Source: Luteimonas padinae (GTDB lineage Bacteria; Pseudomonadota; Gammaproteobacteria; Xanthomonadales; Xanthomonadaceae). From it: a stretch of DNA of 64,000 nucleotides. Each line of letters opens with the position of its first letter. Position 1 is the first letter of the stretch. The DNA lies in the NCBI RefSeq assembly GCF_014652935.1, contig NZ_BMZT01000007.1, positions 8,464 to 72,463 on the forward strand, read 5' to 3'. Shown one piece after another: positions 1 to 9,284 of the stretch. The position numbers and the translations under genes are program-made. The notes beneath the pieces were generated by a model that saw only the letters and a list, made by a program, of their open reading frames with translations, had not been told where the DNA came from and did not search any database.

Positions 1-1699
1 CCGCGGCCCTGTCGATGGCGGCGACCGGGCCGCGGCCGCCTACGCCGGTGCGCCGGAGTTCCTCGCCGACCTCGACCTCATCGACGCCAGCCTCGCGGCC
101 AACCGCGGCGAGCATGCCGGCCGCTTCGCGCTGCGCCGGCTGCGGCGGCGGGTGACGGGCTTCGGCTTCCATCTCGCCGCGCTCGACCTGCGCCAGGATT
201 CGGCGATGCACGATGCCGCGCTGGGCGCGCTCGAAGGCATCGACGACTGGGCGGCGCAGCCGCTGGAGGAGCGGCTGTCCCGCCTGCACGCGCTGATCGG
301 ATCACCACGGCCTCGCGTGCCCGATGCCGAAGCCGCCGCCTCCACGCTCGAGGTCTTCCGCACGGTGAAGTCCGCGCGCCGGCGCTACGGCGGGAACGCC
401 TTCGGCCCCTACATCGTCAGCATGAGCCGCAGCGCCGCCGATGCGCTGGCGGTGCTGGCGCTGGCGCGCATCGCCGGCTGCGTGGAGCAGGCGGACGGCG
501 GCGCCGAAGCCGGTGGCGCACATGTGGGTGGCGGCGAAGTCCCGCTCGACGTCGCGCCGCTGTTCGAGACCGTCGACGACCTCGACGCCGCCGCCGGCGT
601 GATGCGCGCGCTGTTCGACGACCCGGTCTACCGCCGCCACGTCGCGGCGCGCGGCGACCGCCAGATCGTCATGCTCGGCTACTCCGACAGCGCCAAGGAC
701 AGCGGACTCATGGCCTCGCGCTGGGCGCTGCAGCGCGCGCAGGTCGACCTGATGCGGCTGGCGCGCGAGGCCGGCGTGCGCCTGGTGTTCTTCCACGGCC
801 GCGGCGGCTCGGTCAGCCGCGGCGGCGGCAAGACCGGACGCGCGATCATCGCCGCGCCGCGCGGCAGCGTCGACGGGCGCATGCGCGTGACCGAGCAGGG
901 CGAGGTGATCCACCGCAAGTACGGCATCCGCGCGCTGGCGCTGCGCAACCTCGAGCAGATGACCGGCGCGGTGCTGCGCGCGAGCCTGCGGCCGCGGCCG
1001 GCCGAGCCGCGCGTGAGCGCCTGGCGCGCGATCGCCGACGGCCTGGCGGCGGACTCGCGCGCCTGCTACCGCGCGCTGGTGCACGACGACCCCGGCTTCG
1101 ATGCCTACTTCCGCGCCGCCACGCCGGTGGACGTGATCGAGCGCCTGCAGATCGGCTCGCGGCCCTCGCGCCGGCGCGAAGGCGGCATCGCCAACCTGCG
1201 CGCGATCCCGTGGGTGTTCGCGTGGTCGCAGAACCGCTCCGGCCTGACCGGCTGGTACGGCGTGGGCCATGCGCTGGAGCGCGGCATCCAGTCGCATGGG
1301 CTCGACGCGATGGCGGAGATGGCGCGCGACTGGCCGTTCTTCGCCGCCATGCTCGATGACGTCGAGATGCTGCTGGCCAAGTCCGACCTCGACATCTTCG
1401 AGCGCTATTCGCAGCTGGCCGGCGACGCGCACGCCGCGTTCTTCCCCGGCATCGCCGCCGAGTTCGCGCGCACCCGCGACGCCATCCTCGCGATCAAGGG
1501 CGAAGACGACCTGCTGGCCGGCGACTACCGCCTGCGCCTGTCGATCCGCCTGCGCAATCCCTATGTCGATCCGATCAGCCTGCTGCAGGTGGAGCTGCTG
1601 CGGCGCTGGCGCGAAGGCGGCCGCGAAGACGGCACGCTGCTGCGTGCGCTGTTCGCGACCGTGAACGGCATCGCGGCGGGGATCCAGAACACCGGTTGA
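1..1699 (+). CDS. ppc: phosphoenolpyruvate carboxylase, 5' end outside the window
   Basis: Carboxylates phosphoenolpyruvate to oxaloacetate, the main anaplerotic entry to the TCA cycle, in the cytoplasm. The reading frame is open from base 2, so the N-terminal third or so of the enzyme lies upstream. Family signatures are clear: GFHLAALDLRQDS, LGYSDSAKDSG, the glycine-rich catalytic loop FHGRGGSVSRGGG, RVTEQGEVI, and the C-terminal QNTG that ends this family and carries the allosteric and catalytic tail. The loop reads SRGGG where enterobacterial enzymes have GRGG, as expected for the xanthomonad subtype. The next gene starts about 115 bases on. I see no strong terminator after the stop. Confidence 0.95.
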   Translation, partial: RGPVDGGDRAAAAYAGAPEFLADLDLIDASLAANRGEHAGRFALRRLRRRVTGFGFHLAALDLRQDSAMHDAALGALEGIDDWAAQPLEERLSRLHALIGSPRPRVPDAEAAASTLEVFRTVKSARRRYGGNAFGPYIVSMSRSAADALAVLALARIAGCVEQADGGAEAGGAHVGGGEVPLDVAPLFETVDDLDAAAGVMRALFDDPVYRRHVAARGDRQIVMLGYSDSAKDSGLMASRWALQRAQVDLMRLAREAGVRLVFFHGRGGSVSRGGGKTGRAIIAAPRGSVDGRMRVTEQGEVIHRKYGIRALALRNLEQMTGAVLRASLRPRPAEPRVSAWRAIADGLAADSRACYRALVHDDPGFDAYFRAATPVDVIERLQIGSRPSRRREGGIANLRAIPWVFAWSQNRSGLTGWYGVGHALERGIQSHGLDAMAEMARDWPFFAAMLDDVEMLLAKSDLDIFERYSQLAGDAHAAFFPGIAAEFARTRDAILAIKGEDDLLAGDYRLRLSIRLRNPYVDPISLLQVELLRRWREGGREDGTLLRALFATVNGIAAGIQNTG

Positions 1700-1815
1700 G
1701 CGCGGCAGCCTCCGTCCGCCGGGCGTGCCCGGCGTCGGACAGCCGGCCCGGGTATCCCGCGCAGCCGCGACGGGAGTAACGTGACCGTCCCGTCACCGGA
1801 TCCGGACCGCCTGCC

Positions 1816-2448
1816 ATGGCCGACAGCGAACTCGTCTTCCACACCAACCCGATGTCCCGCGGCCGGATCGTGCGCTGGATGCTGGAGGAGCTCGGCGTGG
1901 AATACCGCGCCGTGGTGCAGGAGTACGGCAAGGGCATGAAGTCGCCGGAGTACCTGGCGGTCAACCCGATGGGCAAGGTGCCGGCGCTGCAGCACCGCGG
2001 CATCGTGGTCACCGAGGCCGCCGCCATCTGCGCCTACCTGGCCGACGCCTTCCCGCAGGCCGGCCTGGCGCCGGCGCCGGACGATCCGCTGCGCGGGCCC
2101 TACCTGCGCTGGATGTTCTTCGCCGCGGGTCCGGTCGAGGCGGCGGTGACGGCGAATGCGCTGGGCCAGCTGCCGCCGCCGGAGAAGGCCGGCTTCGTCG
2201 GCTACGGCAGCTACGACCAGGTCATCCACGCGCTGGAGCAGGCCGCGGCGTCGGCCTCGCCCTGGCTGCTGGGCGAGCGCTTCAGCGCGGCCGATGTCTA
2301 CGTCGGCAGCCAGGTCGATTTCGGCCGGGCGTTCAAGTCGATTCCCGATCGCCCCGCGTTCACCGCCTGGGCCGAGCGCCTGCGCGGGCGCGAGGCCTAC
2401 CAGCGTGCGCGCGCCAGGGACGACGCGCTGATGCCGCAGCCGGGCTGA
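1816..2448 (+). CDS. glutathione S-transferase family protein
   Basis: Cytosolic glutathione transferase-like protein of 210 residues, the usual family length. The N-terminal thioredoxin-fold half has the motif NPMSRGRIVRWMLEELG, where the Ser after Met is the likely glutathione-activating residue, then the cis-proline region GKVPALQ and the gamma-glutamyl-binding TEAAAICAYLAD. The C-terminal half is helical, with the SAADVYVGS turn typical of the GST C-domain. The substrate cannot be told from sequence. It stands alone between ppc and a convergent flavin reductase. The ATG follows a purine-poor leader, so the start rests on family length. Confidence 0.88.
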   Translation: MADSELVFHTNPMSRGRIVRWMLEELGVEYRAVVQEYGKGMKSPEYLAVNPMGKVPALQHRGIVVTEAAAICAYLADAFPQAGLAPAPDDPLRGPYLRWMFFAAGPVEAAVTANALGQLPPPEKAGFVGYGSYDQVIHALEQAAASASPWLLGERFSAADVYVGSQVDFGRAFKSIPDRPAFTAWAERLRGREAYQRARARDDALMPQPG

Positions 2449-2506
2449 GGCGCGGCATCCTGCGGCCGCCATCCGGCATCGGCCCGGCGGCGGTCGCGCC
2501 CGGGCC

Positions 2507-3079
2507 TCAGGCCCCGCGCGGCAGCACCGTCAGCACGCGCGCGACGTGCTGGTGGAACTCCTCCATGTAGCCGGCGAGGAACTTCGCCGTGCCGGCATCG
2601 GCGATCTCGCCGGCATCGTTGATCATCCCGTCCTTGAACTGGATGTAGGCCTCGGGCGAGTTCATCTGCGGCGAGTTGAGGAAGCCGAGGATGCTGCGCA
2701 GGTGCTGCTGGCCCACCGCGGTGCCGATGGCGCCGGGTGAGGCGCCGATCACGCCGGACGGGATGTGCGCGAACGAGTTCTTGCCCCAGGGCCGGCTGGC
2801 CCAGTCGAGCGCGTTCTTCAGCGCGCCCGGGACGGAGCGGTTGTACTCGGGCGTGACGATCAGGATCGCGTCCGACGACTCGATCGCCTTCTTGAAGTCG
2901 CGCCCGACCTGCGGGTAGTCGGCGTCGTAGTCGTAGCTGTAGAGCGGCAGGTCCGCGAACGGGATCTCCTTGAACTTCAGCTGCTCCGGCGCGAGCTTGA
3001 ACAGCGCGTTGGCGAGCTTGCGGTTGATCGACTCCTTGGCGAGGCTGCCGATCAGGTAGCCGACGTTGTAGGTCTTCAT
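2507..3079 (-). CDS. NADPH-dependent FMN reductase (chromate/azo-reductase type)
   Basis: Flavodoxin-fold oxidoreductase of 190 residues that should bind FMN and reduce quinones, azo dyes, chromate or free flavin with NAD(P)H. The N-terminal phosphate-binding loop GSLAKESINRKLA and the characteristic TPEYNRSVPGALKNALDW segment are both present. The frame is open upstream, but the start is taken at the ATG ending at 3079 because an AGGAG lies just before it and the family begins at this point. The physiological substrate is unknown. Convergent with the GST gene; divergent from the small gene at about 3.15 kb. Confidence 0.9.
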   Translation of the reverse strand: MKTYNVGYLIGSLAKESINRKLANALFKLAPEQLKFKEIPFADLPLYSYDYDADYPQVGRDFKKAIESSDAILIVTPEYNRSVPGALKNALDWASRPWGKNSFAHIPSGVIGASPGAIGTAVGQQHLRSILGFLNSPQMNSPEAYIQFKDGMINDAGEIADAGTAKFLAGYMEEFHQHVARVLTVLPRGA

Positions 3080-3148
3080 GGCGTGCTCCTGCTGGGGTGG
3101 GGGCCGGTCCCGGCGGGTGCCGGACGCGCAACGCCGAAGCATGGGCCT

Positions 3149-3487
3149 GTGCCTGTTAAGGCGGCGGCAGCGCGCGGGCCGGCGCCGTGGCGGCGCGCGG
3201 CCAAGCCGATGCTCGATGACGGCGCCATGGCGGGCCTGCTGGCCTTCACCGTGCCCGCGGACGGCCGTTACCCGGTGTCGATCACCACCGGGCACTGGAT
3301 CGACGCGGTCGATGCCGGCGAAGTGTTGACGTCGGTCGACTTCCAGGGCCGCCGCGGCTGCCCGCTGGTGCACAGGATCGTCGAGTTCGACCTGCGCGCC
3401 GGGCGCGAGCTGGTGCTGCAGTTCGCCGGCGGTTCGGCCGGCGAGACCGGCCTGGTGATCACGCCGGTGTCGGCCACGGCGCGGTGA
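3149..3487 (+). CDS. conserved small hypothetical protein
   Basis: I do not recognise the family. The last 92 residues, from the ATG at 3209, look like a compact beta-rich domain: alternating hydrophobics, TVPADGRYPVSITTGHWIDA, then FDLRAGRELVLQFAG. This resembles small periplasmic sensor or lectin-like folds. The start is uncertain. A GTG at 3149 would add 20 basic/Ala-rich residues, and ATG 3209 is the alternative. The two Trp/His-containing strands and the third-position GC pattern argue for a real gene rather than a shadow. It lies between the divergent FMN reductase and a convergent ModE-like regulator, but no link to either is evident. Confidence 0.55.
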   Translation: MPVKAAAARGPAPWRRAAKPMLDDGAMAGLLAFTVPADGRYPVSITTGHWIDAVDAGEVLTSVDFQGRRGCPLVHRIVEFDLRAGRELVLQFAGGSAGETGLVITPVSATAR

Positions 3488-3544
3488 TCCCGAGGGAGGC
3501 GCGAAGTGGCCGGCCCGGCGGTGTGCCGCGGCTTGTCGCGGGAT

Positions 3545-3898
3545 TCAGCGCAGCCTGCGGTGCAGGCCCCGCACCTCGGCGTCCAGCGCCTCCGCCGCCT
3601 GCGCCTGGATGCGGCGGTAGCGCTCGATGACCTCTTCGCCCATGGCGGTGAGCTTCGCGCCGCCGCCGCCGGCGCCGCCCTTGGAGGTCTCGACCACCGG
3701 CGTGGCGAAGTGCCGGTTCATGGCATCGACCAGATCCCAGGCGCGCTTGTAGCTCATCTTCATGCGCCGCCCGGCGGCCGAGATCGAACCGGTGTCGCGC
3801 ACGTGCTCCAGCAGGTCGACCTTGCCCGGCCCGATCACCAGTCCGGAGTCGAAGGCCACGCGGATCTGCAGGCGGGCGATCGGTTTTCTTGCAGGCAT
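3545..3898 (-). CDS. ModE-type winged-helix regulator without molybdate-binding domains
   Basis: DNA-binding protein of 117 residues matching the N-terminal winged helix of ModE: the sequence runs through RDTGSISAAGRRMKMSYKRA (recognition helix) into WDLVDAMNRHF and a Gly-rich wing (GGAGGGGAKLT). Full-length ModE has about 260 residues with two C-terminal Mop domains for molybdate. These are absent here, so it cannot sense molybdate in the classical way. Short ModE-like proteins are common in proteobacteria, near molybdenum-cofactor or LysR-type regulation genes. No molybdate transporter is present in the window. Target genes are unknown. Confidence 0.85.
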   Translation of the reverse strand: MPARKPIARLQIRVAFDSGLVIGPGKVDLLEHVRDTGSISAAGRRMKMSYKRAWDLVDAMNRHFATPVVETSKGGAGGGGAKLTAMGEEVIERYRRIQAQAAEALDAEVRGLHRRLR

Positions 3899-3960
3899 CG
3901 GATGACCGTCGAACGGATGGGCTGCCGGGATGATAGCCGGGCGCGAACGGAGCGCTGCCG

Positions 3961-4032
3961 CTACTGCGCCTCCCAGGACGCCACCAGCCCCGGCGGGTCG
4001 AGGTAGCGCGGGTGCAGCGACCAGAGACGCAT
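3961..4032 (-). pseudogene. 5' stub of a pyrimidine-dimer DNA glycosylase gene
   Basis: A 23-codon frame starts with ATG overlapping the stop of the upstream TfoX-domain gene (TGATG) and ends at a TAG. Its first residues, MRLWSLHPRYLD followed by PGLVA, closely match the conserved N-terminus of the endonuclease V / pyrimidine-dimer glycosylase family (Pfam Pyr_excise), whose members have about 130-150 residues. After that the match is lost (SWEAQ and stop). The start/stop overlap suggests it was once the second gene of an operon with the TfoX-domain gene. I read it as a truncation remnant, though translation of a short peptide cannot be excluded. Confidence 0.6.
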
Positions 4033-4373
4033 CAGCGCCTTGCCCTGGCCTTGCGCGGCTTCTTCGGCTTCGGTTCGGGCATCAGCGCGGCGGTTTCGAG
4101 AAGCAGCCGGTGCAGCGCATCGGCATCGTCGAGCAGTTCATCGACCACCGGGTAGTCCTTGGCGCCGGGATACGGCGGCCGCTGCGGCAGGCCGGGGGCC
4201 AGCGTCGCCGCGGCCGCGGACGGTTTGACGAACAGGCTGTTGTCGCAGGCGAAGGCCACGACCTTGCCGTCCACGTAGAACGCGTACTCGCCGAACATCT
4301 TCCTGCGCGTCAGCCGTTCGCCGAGCCCGGCCTGCTCGGCGACGTAGTCGATGAAGTCCTGGTCGGTGGCCAT
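4032..4373 (-). CDS. TfoX/Sxy N-terminal domain protein
   Basis: Protein of 113 residues consisting of one TfoX N-terminal domain: LTRRKMFGEYAFYVDGKVVAF is the hallmark, followed by NSLFVKP and a Pro-rich DYPVVDELLDD helix. In Haemophilus and E. coli, TfoX/Sxy co-activates competence genes, but single-domain versions like this are widespread and mostly uncharacterised. The C-terminal tail is strongly basic (PKPKKPRKARARR), which suggests nucleic-acid contact. The start is the ATG ending at 4373; the frame is open upstream, but homology begins here. Downstream, its TGA overlaps the ATG of the glycosylase stub. Confidence 0.85.
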   Translation of the reverse strand: MATDQDFIDYVAEQAGLGERLTRRKMFGEYAFYVDGKVVAFACDNSLFVKPSAAAATLAPGLPQRPPYPGAKDYPVVDELLDDADALHRLLLETAALMPEPKPKKPRKARARR

Positions 4374-4399
4374 GTGCTCCGGTCCTCGTAGGGGTGGCG

Positions 4400-4849
4400 C
4401 TACGGCAGCGGCCGGTCTTCGGCCACGTTCTCCCTGCTCCGCTGGTCCTGAACCTCCAGGATCCGCGGCAGGCTGTCCTCGATCCAGTCCGCCAGCGCCC
4501 GCACCTTCTCCGCGGCCTCCCGGCCCAGCGGCGTCAGCCGGTACTCCACGTGCGGCGGCACCACGTCGTAGGCGATCCGGTCGACCAGGCCGTCGCCCTC
4601 CAGCCACTGCAGGGTCTGCGCCAGCATCCGTTCGCTGACGCCGCCGATGGCGCGGCGCAGCTCGCTGAAGCGGTGGACGCGGGTCTCCAGCACGACCAGC
4701 ACCAGCACGCCCCAGCGGCTGGTGACGTGCTTGAGCACCTCGCGCGAGGGGCAGGCGGCCGCGAGGAGTCTGCCCCGGCGCATCCGGCCGAGCAGGGCGG
4801 GGTCCTTGTCGATGGGCGGGGTGCCCGGGGCCTTTGCACTTACTTTCAC
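4400..4849 (-). CDS. HxlR-family one-cysteine redox regulator (QorR/YtfH type)
   Basis: Winged-helix repressor of the HxlR family, 149 residues. The core CPSREVLKHVTSRWG opens the DNA-binding domain, followed by RFSELRRAIGGVSERML and the wing VPPHVEYRLT. Cys33 is the only cysteine, placed where QorR-type members have the single redox-sensing cysteine, so sensing by oxidation or quinone adduct formation is likely. The GTG start ending at 4849 is supported by an AGGAAG nine bases upstream, which lies inside the spacer of the operator. It is divergent from a quinone reductase gene, the same pairing as E. coli ytfH/ytfG. Autorepression and repression of the neighbour are the obvious model. Confidence 0.9.
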   Translation of the reverse strand: MKVSAKAPGTPPIDKDPALLGRMRRGRLLAAACPSREVLKHVTSRWGVLVLVVLETRVHRFSELRRAIGGVSERMLAQTLQWLEGDGLVDRIAYDVVPPHVEYRLTPLGREAAEKVRALADWIEDSLPRILEVQDQRSRENVAEDRPLP

Positions 4850-4877
4850 GCGCGTACTTCCTGAAAGTTAGTGCAAA
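4833..4877. promoter_or_regulatory. inverted-repeat operator between regulator and quinone reductase
   Basis: Left arm TTTGCACTTACTTTCA (4833-4848) and right arm TGAAAGTTAGTGCAAA (4862-4877) are inverted copies matching at 15 of 16 positions, with a 13-base spacer. The arm centres are 29 bases apart, close to three helical turns, which suits a pair of dimers or a tetramer. The left arm covers the first codons of the HxlR gene, and the spacer holds its ribosome-binding site. Repressor binding should therefore block both transcription and start-site access. It is the obvious site for the neighbouring HxlR protein. Confidence 0.8.
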
Positions 4878-4920
4878 TCCTACATTGGCCGCATCGCCCA
4901 CATCAACGGAGCAAATACCC

Positions 4921-5766
<846 letters not shown>

Positions 5767-5825
5767 GGCTGCGCATGCGGCACTCGGGCACACTCGCGAT
5801 CCATGACTGACGGACCGGTGACGCA

Positions 5826-7031
5826 ATGACTTCGGCGTGGCGCAAGGCCTTCTGGATCCTGCTCGGCTCCTCGCTGGTGCTGTTCCTGTCGCTGGGCGTG
5901 CGCCACGGCTTCGGCCTGTTCCTGTCTCCGATGAGCATGGAGTTCGGCTGGGGCCGCGGCGTGTTCGCGTTCGCGATGGCGCTGCAGAACCTGGTGTGGG
6001 GCCTGACCCAGCCGGTGGCCGGCGCCCTGGCCGACCGCTGCGGCGCGCGCAGGACGATCGTCGCCGGCGGCCTGCTGTACGCCGTCGGCCTGGTGCTGAT
6101 GGCCTGGGCGGACTCGCCGTGGTCGCTGTCGCTCAGCGCCGGCCTGCTGATCGGCATCGGCCTGTCGGGAACCTCGTTCTCCGTGGTGCTGGGCGTGGTC
6201 GGGCGCGCGGTGCCGCCGGAGCAGCGCAGCATGGCCATGGGCATCGCCGCGGCCGCCGGTTCGTTCGGTCAGTTCGCGATGCTGCCGGGCTCGCTGGGCC
6301 TGATCCAGTGGCTGGGCTGGTCGGCGGCACTGGTGGTGCTGGGCCTGCTGGCGGCGCTGATCGTGCCGCTGGCGGCGATGATCCGCGACCGGCCGCACGC
6401 GTCGGGCAACGAGCCGGAACAAAGCCTGGGCGAAGCGCTGCGCGAAGCCTGCGGCCATCCGGGATTCTGGCTGCTGGGGCTGGGCTTCTTCGTCTGCGGG
6501 TTCCAGGTGGTGTTCATCGGCATCCACCTGCCCGCGTACCTGGTCGACCACAATCTTCCGATCATGGTCGGCACCACGGTGCTGGCCCTGGTCGGGCTGT
6601 TCAACGTGTTCGGGACCTGCATCGCCGGCTGGCTCGGCACCCGCCGTTCCAAGCCGCGGCTGCTGAGCGCGCTGTACCTCGCGCGGTCGGTGGTCATCGC
6701 GCTCTTCATCACCGTGCCGCTGAGCGTCTGGACCGCGTATGCCTTCGGCATCGCGATGGGCCTGCTGTGGCTGTCGACGGTGCCGCTGACCAACGGTGCG
6801 GTGGCCACCATGTTCGGCGTGCGCAACCTGTCGATGCTCGGCGGCCTGGTGTTCCTGCTGCACCAGCTGGGCTCGTTCCTGGGCGGCTGGCTGGGTGGAT
6901 ACCTGTATGACAGGACGGGCAGCTACGACCTGGTCTGGCAGATCTCGATCCTGCTGGGCGTGGCCGCCGCGGCGCTGAACTGGCCGATCCGCGAGCGCCC
7001 GGTCGCGCGGCTGCTGGGGGCGTCGGCGTGA
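5826..7031 (+). CDS. MFS transporter
   Basis: Twelve-helix major facilitator protein of 401 residues in the inner membrane. The first loop carries the MFS signature (ADRCGARRT between helices 2 and 3). The pattern MSMEFGWGRGVFAFAMALQN at the N-terminus is typical of the oxalate/formate antiporter-like group of monocarboxylate transporters. The substrate is not predictable; efflux or uptake of a small organic acid is likeliest. It follows the quinone reductase by 59 bases and overlaps the next small gene by GTGA, so those two are probably co-translated. Confidence 0.88.
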   Translation: MTSAWRKAFWILLGSSLVLFLSLGVRHGFGLFLSPMSMEFGWGRGVFAFAMALQNLVWGLTQPVAGALADRCGARRTIVAGGLLYAVGLVLMAWADSPWSLSLSAGLLIGIGLSGTSFSVVLGVVGRAVPPEQRSMAMGIAAAAGSFGQFAMLPGSLGLIQWLGWSAALVVLGLLAALIVPLAAMIRDRPHASGNEPEQSLGEALREACGHPGFWLLGLGFFVCGFQVVFIGIHLPAYLVDHNLPIMVGTTVLALVGLFNVFGTCIAGWLGTRRSKPRLLSALYLARSVVIALFITVPLSVWTAYAFGIAMGLLWLSTVPLTNGAVATMFGVRNLSMLGGLVFLLHQLGSFLGGWLGGYLYDRTGSYDLVWQISILLGVAAAALNWPIRERPVARLLGASA

Positions 7032-7162
7032 CGCGCATGAAGCCGATGGCCTGGCTGGGCCCGCTGTCCGCGCTGGTGCTGCTTGGCGTGCTGGCGCTGG
7101 TGTTCCTGGCCTGGCGCCAGGGCGGGCTGGCGATGCTGCAGCTGGGCGTGCTGCTCTGCTAG
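7028..7162 (+). CDS. small single-span membrane protein coupled to the MFS gene
   Basis: A 44-codon frame begins with GTG overlapping the stop of the MFS gene (GTGA), with an alternative ATG at 7037. It encodes one clear hydrophobic helix of about 20 residues (LSALVLLGVLALVFLAW) bounded by charged residues, then a short amphipathic tail ending in Cys. The overlap and hydrophobic pattern support a real gene, perhaps an accessory subunit or stabiliser of the transporter. No family recognised. It is too short for most gene callers. Confidence 0.5.
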   Translation: MTRMKPMAWLGPLSALVLLGVLALVFLAWRQGGLAMLQLGVLLC

Positions 7163-7320
7163 GCCCTGCGTCCAGCGCCGCTCCGACACGCGGCCGTGCG
7201 TGGACCGGGCGGGCTGGCCGGATGGAACACTGAGTACGCCGTCCGGGCCCGCGGGCGGGTGCCTGTGGACTCCGCCGGCCTCCTACACTGGCCATCTCCC
7301 GCATCAACGGAAGGAATCCC

Positions 7321-8331
7321 GTGGCCATCAAGACCCTTCATGTCGCCGCTGGCGGCGGCTTCGAGCAGGTCAGCGTCGGCATCTCCGAACCCGTCGCGCC
7401 CGGTCCCGGCGAGATCGTCGTGCGCCTGCGCGCCAGTTCGCTCAACTACCACGACTACGGCGTGGTCAGCGGCGCGATGGGCCCGGCCGAGCGCCGGATC
7501 CCGATGTCCGACGGCGCCGGCGAGGTGATCGCGCTGGGCGAGGGCGTGGAGGAATTCGCCGTTGGCGACCACGTGGTCAGCACCTTCTTCCCGGACTGGC
7601 TGGACGGCGCGCCGCCGGCCGAGGGCTTCGGCCGCGTGCCGGGCGACGGCATCGACGGCTATGCGCGCGAGCAGGTGACGGCGCCGGCCACGGCCTTCAC
7701 CCGCGCGCCGCGCGGCTGGAGCCACGCCGAGGCCGCCACGCTCACCACCGCCGGCCTGACCGCCTGGACGGCGCTGTTCGAACACGGTGCGCTGCAGCCG
7801 GGCCAGGACGTGCTGGTGCAGGGCAGCGGCGGCGTGTCGATCTTCGCGCTGCAGTTCGCGAAGCTGGCCGGTGCGCGGGTGATCGCGACCTCGTCCAGCG
7901 ACGCCAAGCTCGAGCGGATGCGCGAACTGGGCGCCGACGAGCTGATCAACTACCGCCAGGATCCCGAGTGGGGCATGACCGTGCGCGGCCTGACCGGCGG
8001 TCGCGGCGTGGACCACGTGATCGAAGTGGGCGGCCCGGCGACCCTGCCGCAGTCGATGCTGGCGACCCGCGTGGGTGGCCACATCGCGGTGATCGGCGTG
8101 CTCACCGGGATCGACAGCCAGCTGCCGCTGGGCCTGGCGCTGGCGCGGCACCTGCGGCTGCAGGCCTTCGTGGTCGGCAGCCGCCGCCAGCAGCAGGACA
8201 TGGTGCGCGCGCTGGAAGCCTGCACGCTGCGCCCGGTCATCGACCGCCACTTCGCGCTCGACGACCTGGTGGCCGCGTTCCGGCACCAGGAGAGCGGGCA
8301 GCACTTCGGAAAGATCGTGCTCGACATCTGA
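7321..8331 (+). CDS. NAD(P)-dependent MDR-family alcohol dehydrogenase/quinone reductase
   Basis: Medium-chain dehydrogenase/reductase of 336 residues. The GroES-like N-terminus has LNYHDYGVVSG and SDGAGEV where zinc alcohol dehydrogenases carry their Cys and GHE ligands. The structural-zinc cysteine cluster is also missing, so this is a zinc-independent member. The Rossmann loop is VQGSGGVSIFALQFAKLAG. It should reduce an aldehyde, ketone or quinone with NAD(P)H; the substrate is unknown. The GTG start at 7321 is backed by GGAAGGAA nine bases upstream. The siderophore-interacting protein gene follows 52 bases on and may be co-transcribed. Confidence 0.87.
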   Translation: MAIKTLHVAAGGGFEQVSVGISEPVAPGPGEIVVRLRASSLNYHDYGVVSGAMGPAERRIPMSDGAGEVIALGEGVEEFAVGDHVVSTFFPDWLDGAPPAEGFGRVPGDGIDGYAREQVTAPATAFTRAPRGWSHAEAATLTTAGLTAWTALFEHGALQPGQDVLVQGSGGVSIFALQFAKLAGARVIATSSSDAKLERMRELGADELINYRQDPEWGMTVRGLTGGRGVDHVIEVGGPATLPQSMLATRVGGHIAVIGVLTGIDSQLPLGLALARHLRLQAFVVGSRRQQQDMVRALEACTLRPVIDRHFALDDLVAAFRHQESGQHFGKIVLDI

Positions 8332-8383
8332 CGCGCGGGCGCGAGTCCGACGACCAGTGATTCCCCCGCAACCGAGGCCCACG

Positions 8384-9202
8384 ATGACGACAGACATATA
8401 CAAGGTGCAGAAGCTGCAGCACCCCATCCGCGCGCGGCGCCTGGAGGTCAGGCGCGTGGTCGAGCTGGGCCCGTCGATGCGGCGCATCACCCTGGGCGGG
8501 GACGCGCTGGCCGGCTTCGTCTCGGCCTCGTTCGACGACCACGTCAAGCTGGTGGTTCCGGACGCCGCGGGCCAGGAGCCCAACCTGCCGACGCTGGGCC
8601 CCGACGGCCTGGTGTTCGAGGAGGGCCGGGCGAAGCCCGCGATGCGCGACTACACGCCGCGCCGCTACGACCCGGATGCGAACGAGCTGGACATCGATTT
8701 CGTGCTCGGCCACGCCGGGCCGGCGACCGCATGGGCCACGCATGCCGAACCGGGCCACCCGATCGGCATCGCCGGGCCGCGCGGCTCGCTTGTGGTGCCG
8801 ACCGCGTTCGACTGGCACGTGCTGATCGGCGACGAGACCGCGATCCCGGCGATCGGGCGCAGGCTGGAGGAGCTGCCGGCTTCGGCGCAGACCATCGTCA
8901 TCATCAGGACGCTGGCTGGAGACGGAAGAATCGAGCTGCACGGCGAGTGCCCGCGGGAGATCCGCTGGGTTGTCGGAGGGCCGGGCGAAGTGGATACCGG
9001 CGAAGGGGTGCTGCTGTCCGCGGTCCGCGAACTCGCGCTGCCCGGTGAGGGCGAAGGCTACGTCTGGGCCGCCGGCGAATACAGCGAGATCCGCGCCGTG
9101 CGGCGCCACCTGGCCGATGTGCTGGGCGTCGACAAGAGCCGCATTCGCGCGGCCAGCTACTGGCGCCGCGAGGCGGCGAACGCGCACGAACGCTTCGACT
9201 GA
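8384..9202 (+). CDS. siderophore-interacting protein, NADPH-dependent ferric reductase
   Basis: Cytoplasmic flavoprotein of the ViuB/SIP family, 272 residues, that releases iron from imported ferric siderophores by reduction. The FAD-binding barrel has VKLVVPD and the flavin motif RDYTPRRYD. The NADP-binding half has LIGDETAIPAI and the C-terminal WAAGEYSEIRAVRRHL, all diagnostic. Start chosen at ATG 8384 with CGAGG upstream; a GTG at 8357 in frame would add nine residues without support. No siderophore transporter is adjacent in this window. I see no clear Fur box upstream by eye. Confidence 0.92.
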   Translation: MTTDIYKVQKLQHPIRARRLEVRRVVELGPSMRRITLGGDALAGFVSASFDDHVKLVVPDAAGQEPNLPTLGPDGLVFEEGRAKPAMRDYTPRRYDPDANELDIDFVLGHAGPATAWATHAEPGHPIGIAGPRGSLVVPTAFDWHVLIGDETAIPAIGRRLEELPASAQTIVIIRTLAGDGRIELHGECPREIRWVVGGPGEVDTGEGVLLSAVRELALPGEGEGYVWAAGEYSEIRAVRRHLADVLGVDKSRIRAASYWRREAANAHERFD

Positions 9203-9284
9203 AATCGATTGGCGGCGACGCGTATGTCCGGCCCCATGGCCGGTCCGCGACCCGTAGCAAGGTGGAAGTGACGGGCGGTGGCTT

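Noticed and set aside
3545-3898. Molybdate-responsive ModE
   Set aside because: Only the DNA-binding domain is encoded; the molybdate-binding Mop domains and a mod transporter are missing.
7321-8331. Zinc-dependent alcohol dehydrogenase
   Set aside because: The GHE and Cys zinc ligands and the structural cysteine cluster are absent, so only zinc-independent MDR membership is supported.
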